A stretch of 9,611 bases of DNA from NCBI GenBank assembly GCA_002506025.1, contig DAWS01000082.1:1-9611 (forward strand). Direction: 5' to 3'. The notes beneath the pieces are model-generated. The model saw nothing but the letters and a program-made list of their open reading frames with translations, ran no database searches and was not told the DNA's origin. This DNA is from Euryarchaeota archaeon UBA111 (GTDB lineage Archaea > Thermoplasmatota > Poseidoniia > Poseidoniales > Poseidoniaceae). Of this stretch, positions 7,240-9,611 are shown in pieces (position 1 is the first letter of the stretch; each line of letters starts with the position of its first letter). A program made the translations under genes and the position numbers.

Positions 7240-8031
7240 ATGCCAAATCATAAATCAATGCCATTGATGCTGTGTGCACTGATGCTTCTAGCATCGCTTT
7301 CTGGTTGCTTTGGCAATAATATTTTCATTCCCGAGGACAAAAAGGGGATACCGGGTGGACTGACTATGGCATGCCTTAGTTCAGCAAAGTATACTTCAAT
7401 GGTTGTTGAAATTGATTATGAATCTGGTTACGCACCTGAACAGAGTTCAATCGACCTACTCAAAACCAGACTGCAAGAAGTATGTGATAAACCAAATGGC
7501 ATAGAAGTTTCTTTGACTGAGACAGATTTTGACCAATCCGGTTCTTGGACTGCGGATGATGTGCGAGAAAAGGCGTGGCAGCACAAATCGAATGACCCAC
7601 TAACCGGCTCGACATTATACTGGCAGGCGCTTTTCCCTGCGGGTGGCTACAGTAACAATGACGTACTGGGCGTGGCAGTGGATGCATCTACAGTCGCCAT
7701 TTTCAAAGATGCAGTAGAGGACGCTGAAGGGCCATTCTTTAGCCGACCATCCGCTGAGGAAATAGAGAATAGTGTACTAGTTCACGAGTATGGGCACCTA
7801 CTAGGATTGGTTAATTTGGTGTATAAATCGCCTGTCGACCACGAAGATGAGGATCATCCGGGACATTCCAATAATGAAGATTCAGTAATGTATTGGGCGG
7901 TTGAATCGGCCGATTTGAGTAATATCATAACTGGTGAATTACCGGACGAATTCGACAATGATGACCTTAACGATTTAGCTGGAATGTTAAGCGGTGAAAT
8001 CCCAGTTCGCGATCAGTTATGGTTGCCTTAA
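7240..8031 (+). CDS. Predicted lipoprotein zinc metalloprotease (HExxH, metzincin-like)
   Basis: I place the start at ATG 7240, giving 263 residues. The frame is open back to a TTG at 7183, but that start would overlap the upstream gene and put 19 polar residues before the signal peptide. ATG 7258 is also possible. Residues 1-22 form a lipoprotein signal with lipobox LSGC, so C23 would be lipidated and the protein tethered outside the membrane. The zinc motif is HEYGHLLGLVN (H182, E183, H186). It is followed by a His/Asp-rich loop (H201, H206, H209) and an SVMYW segment (M217) that resembles a metzincin Met-turn. The spot where metzincins often have the third His/Asp ligand is Asn192, so the third ligand probably comes from the His-rich loop, as I recall for related bacterial membrane metalloproteases. 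The gene lies 34 bases after the helical-protein gene and is probably in the same operon. Its substrate is unknown. Confidence 0.8.
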   Translation: MPNHKSMPLMLCALMLLASLSGCFGNNIFIPEDKKGIPGGLTMACLSSAKYTSMVVEIDYESGYAPEQSSIDLLKTRLQEVCDKPNGIEVSLTETDFDQSGSWTADDVREKAWQHKSNDPLTGSTLYWQALFPAGGYSNNDVLGVAVDASTVAIFKDAVEDAEGPFFSRPSAEEIENSVLVHEYGHLLGLVNLVYKSPVDHEDEDHPGHSNNEDSVMYWAVESADLSNIITGELPDEFDNDDLNDLAGMLSGEIPVRDQLWLP

Positions 8032-8041
8032 TTATTTATTT
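8028..8041 (+). terminator. T-rich tract at the end of the three-gene cluster
   Basis: The bases TTAATTATTTATTT begin at the shared stop codons and continue downstream of the lipoprotein gene. Archaeal transcription commonly ends at T-rich stretches without a hairpin, so this is a plausible termination site for the plus-strand operon. It lies inside the 3' end of the convergent membrane-protein gene. The tract is interrupted by A residues, so the call is weak. Confidence 0.3.
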
Positions 8042-8354
8042 CAGCGACGAATTTTGTTGCTTCACGCCATGCATCAAAAATGGAGTATGCCCACAGAACA
8101 AACCATAACACAACGGTCAAAGCGAGCGGAATTTGTAACAACGCTAAGTCAAACCCTTTCTGGTGTTTCCTGTTAAAATGGTGGCCAAGGAAGGCGAATG
8201 GTATCGCTGCGAGTAAAGCGGCTACTAACGGTCTTAACGCTCCCCAGAAACCAACGCCGAGAGTCATTTCTCGCCATATTTGCTTGAATACTTTTACACC
8301 TGTAACCAGCTTGCTTTGATCTGGTTCGTTCTTGGCAAAATTCGATTCAGCCAT
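8028..8354 (-). CDS. Small two-helix membrane protein
   Basis: This 108-residue protein has two predicted membrane helices, at about residues 36-57 (WGALRPLVAALLAAIPFAFL) and 71-92 (ALLQIPLALTVVLWFVLWAY). A short basic loop, HHFNRKHQKG, joins them. The polar N-terminus is about 30 residues and the short C-terminal tail begins SIFDAWREA. The YSIFDAWREA ending resembles small membrane proteins of the TM2/DUF5683-like kind that carry a Y.I.DAY..A motif after the last helix, but I cannot assign a family. By the positive-inside rule the basic loop should face the cytoplasm, which would put both termini outside. A Shine-Dalgarno-like GGTGATGA precedes the ATG. It converges on the lipoprotein gene with stop codons sharing one TTAA, and it diverges from the peptidase-Nudix gene. 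Its function is unknown. Confidence 0.75.
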   Translation of the reverse strand: MAESNFAKNEPDQSKLVTGVKVFKQIWREMTLGVGFWGALRPLVAALLAAIPFAFLGHHFNRKHQKGFDLALLQIPLALTVVLWFVLWAYSIFDAWREATKFVAEINN

Positions 8355-8446
8355 ATTGACTCATCACCCTGACTGCCGTTCAGCATGTCAATATAACGCA
8401 TAAATGTATACCAACATGTCAATAGTTTGAGCACATTAGCCTAGCC
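8355..8446. promoter_or_regulatory. Divergent promoter region with repeated CATGTCAATA boxes
   Basis: This 92-base gap lies between the leftward membrane-protein gene and the rightward peptidase-Nudix gene. CATGTCAATA occurs twice in direct orientation, at 8384-8393 and 8415-8424, with starts 31 bases apart (about three helical turns). GTCAATAT within and just after the first copy (8387-8394) has an inverted partner, ATATTGAC, at 8353-8360. Between the direct copies lies an AT-rich block, CATAAATGTATACC (8399-8412), which could be the TATA element for the rightward gene. The minus-strand TTATATTG (8397-8390) could be the TATA element for the leftward gene. The rightward gene has no Shine-Dalgarno, so a short or absent leader is likely. 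The repeats could be operators, but this is inference from pattern alone. Confidence 0.45.
8361..8368 (-). promoter_or_regulatory. Shine-Dalgarno GGTGATGA for the small membrane protein
   Basis: On the minus strand GGTGATGA precedes the ATG at 8354 by 6 bases. Its GGTGAT core, 8 bases from the start, matches the archaeal AGGAGGTGAT consensus. This supports the ATG at 8354 as the true start and supports the reading frame as a real gene. Confidence 0.6.
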
Positions 8447-9472
8447 ATGGCGAGAATTTTATTGACTGGATTCGAGCCATTCGGCCAAAACACCGACAAT
8501 GTATCTGAAGTAATTCTCCAGAGGCTTGGTTCATCAATTCTTCTAATAGACCCATGGCATGAAAAAAGAAGTGGAAATACTGTTTCTCCGAGTATTAAGG
8601 TGGCAATTGACAAACAACTGCTCACCGTAGATGAAGCAGGTTCAGTTACGGTCGCACAGCGATTACAAAATGGTGAAAGATGGGACGCGATTATCCATAT
8701 GGGTCTATGCGAGGTATGTGATTCTATTAGATTCGAAACTCGGGCTCAAAATATTCTAGACATGCGAATTCCAGACAATAACGGTCGCCAAATAAGAAAT
8801 CAAATCATTGGTGATGATAATATATTCTGCAACCCCGACATAGTCTCAGCAATGCGTTTCCCAGAATTAGAATCGGTTGAAATATCTACTGATGCCGGCA
8901 CTTACCTCTGTAACGAAACATATTATCGAACCCTTGAGGCTATGTCAAGAACCCATCCACAGAATGGCTCTCCAGTATGCTTCATTCATTTCCCAAGCCC
9001 AACAAAACAATCCGTTGAAACGTCAATCAAGATATTGCATAAGATAATTTCTCGATTATTATACAAACCAGTAATTGATGTGGCTGGAGCCGTAATTTTA
9101 GACGACGATAAATTCATCCTTGCTAAGCGTAAATCAAGTAAAGATATGCCGGGCTTTTGGGAATTTCCAGGCGGTAAAATCGAGAGTCAGGAGTCGGCAG
9201 AATTGGCAGTATGTAGGGAATTGAAGGAAGAATTTGGCGTTAGTTTCGTCCCAATTGAAATCATAGCAAAACACTACCATGAGTATCCCAAGTTTTGTAT
9301 CAATCTGATTATAATTGAGGTCTCAGGTGATGCCAATCAAATTTTTGACAACCGAGAACGATGGACCTCGCACGATGAAGTTTGTTGGTTTGATAATCTT
9401 GAGGGAGTAAAAATTGCTCCTGCTGATGAGCAACTAGCATCGATGGTAATCTCTCGGATTAATGCCAAGTAG
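8447..9472 (+). CDS. Pyroglutamyl peptidase I fused to a Nudix hydrolase
   Basis: This 341-residue protein has two complete enzyme domains. Residues 1 to about 205 are a pyroglutamyl peptidase I (peptidase family C15), which removes N-terminal pyroglutamate from peptides. Visible features are the start motif LLTGFEPFG (5-13), E97 in RFETRAQNILDMRIPDN, C155 in DAGTYLCNETYY and H181 in FIHFPSPTKQ, so the Glu-Cys-His triad is intact. Stand-alone family members are about 200-220 residues. Residues about 209-337 are a Nudix domain. The Nudix box at 243-265 matches GX5EX7REUXEEXGU in full, with E249, R257, E258, E261 and E262. It follows FWEFPGG, as in MutT-like (8-oxo-)dGTP hydrolases. The linker is very short, and no Met or ribosome site lies at the junction, so this is one polypeptide. 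No signal peptide is seen, so it is cytoplasmic. ATG 8447 is chosen because the family motif begins at once. The Nudix substrate is unknown. Confidence 0.9.
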   Translation: MARILLTGFEPFGQNTDNVSEVILQRLGSSILLIDPWHEKRSGNTVSPSIKVAIDKQLLTVDEAGSVTVAQRLQNGERWDAIIHMGLCEVCDSIRFETRAQNILDMRIPDNNGRQIRNQIIGDDNIFCNPDIVSAMRFPELESVEISTDAGTYLCNETYYRTLEAMSRTHPQNGSPVCFIHFPSPTKQSVETSIKILHKIISRLLYKPVIDVAGAVILDDDKFILAKRKSSKDMPGFWEFPGGKIESQESAELAVCRELKEEFGVSFVPIEIIAKHYHEYPKFCINLIIIEVSGDANQIFDNRERWTSHDEVCWFDNLEGVKIAPADEQLASMVISRINAK

Positions 9473-9542
9473 AGGCATCTCCATCCACATTCATCATCCG
9501 CTCGTCATTCACTTTCCGTGGAACTACATCCCTACCTTTGTG
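9473..9542. other. Short convergent intergenic gap
   Basis: This is about 70 bases between the stop of the peptidase-Nudix gene and the probable stop of the minus-strand gene at the right edge. I see no hairpin, long T tract, RNA gene or ORF here that I can support. Confidence 0.4.
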
Positions 9543-9611
9543 TCATGTAGCAGCTTCAATCCAAGCCGGAAGGTCTTCTCCAGACAATTCTATTTTGATT
9601 ACACCACCCAG
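9543..9611 (-). CDS. C-terminal fragment of an unidentified minus-strand gene
   Basis: Reading leftward from the window edge, one frame gives 22 codons (LGGVIKIELSGEDLPAWIEA and two more) and then TGA at 9545-9543. The other two minus-strand frames meet stops sooner or read as unlikely protein. The composition is that of an ordinary soluble protein C-terminus: a beta strand, then an acidic helix. That would make it convergent with the peptidase-Nudix gene. The fragment is too short to assign a family, and a chance open frame of this length is possible. Confidence 0.4.
   Translation of the reverse strand: MGGVIKIELSGEDLPAWIEAAT

Noticed and set aside
7994..8319. Plus-strand frames at 7994-8176 and 8080-8319 opposite the small membrane protein
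   Set aside because: The minus-strand frame has two clear membrane helices and a Shine-Dalgarno. The plus-strand frames lack any such support.
9050..9090. Possibility that the peptidase and Nudix domains are two genes merged by a sequencing error
   Set aside because: The frame is continuous, there is no Met or ribosome site at the junction, and no residues are missing from either domain. Kept as a fusion, with a read check suggested.

Overview
The window looks like a piece of a marine planktonic euryarchaeal genome, most likely Marine Group II/III (Poseidoniia) or a close relative. This is inference. It rests on a giant secreted protein built from thrombospondin type 3 (TSP3) Asp-rich repeats, moderately AT-rich DNA, two ribosome binding sites (GAGGTGA and GGTGATGA) that match the archaeal 16S tail, several genes with no visible Shine-Dalgarno (leaderless or coupled starts), and tight gene packing. 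No 16S or ribosomal marker is present, so a bacterial origin is not strictly excluded. I see no tRNA, rRNA, CRISPR array, insertion sequence or phage gene.

Layout. Bases 1-802 hold, on the minus strand, a nearly complete YycJ/WalJ-type metallo-beta-lactamase-fold hydrolase that runs off the left edge. A divergent AT-rich intergenic region (803-999) separates it from a plus-strand cluster of three genes. These are a 1914-residue TSP3-repeat surface protein with an inserted beta-propeller (1000-6744), an orphan all-helical 152-residue protein that starts 2 bases after the giant gene's stop (6747-7205), and a lipoprotein with a HExxH zinc-protease motif (7240-8031). The lipoprotein gene meets a minus-strand gene for a small two-helix membrane protein (8028-8354) tail to tail, and the two share one TTAA for both stop codons. 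A 92-base divergent region with direct and inverted repeats (8355-8446) leads into a plus-strand gene (8447-9472). That gene fuses a complete pyroglutamyl peptidase I to a complete Nudix hydrolase. The last bases (9543-9611) probably carry the C-terminus of another minus-strand gene.

How the genes may work together. The spacing suggests that the giant protein, helical protein and lipoprotein protease are co-transcribed. The first is predicted to be a calcium-binding, glycosylated extracellular protein. The third is predicted to be membrane-tethered on the outer face, where it could mature or shed the first or take part in extracellular protein breakdown. The helical protein has no export signal, so its role would be cytoplasmic and is unknown. 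The peptidase-Nudix fusion joins two enzymes that each remove a chemically damaged product (N-terminal pyroglutamate and, if MutT-like, oxidised nucleotides). It is the most unusual architecture here.
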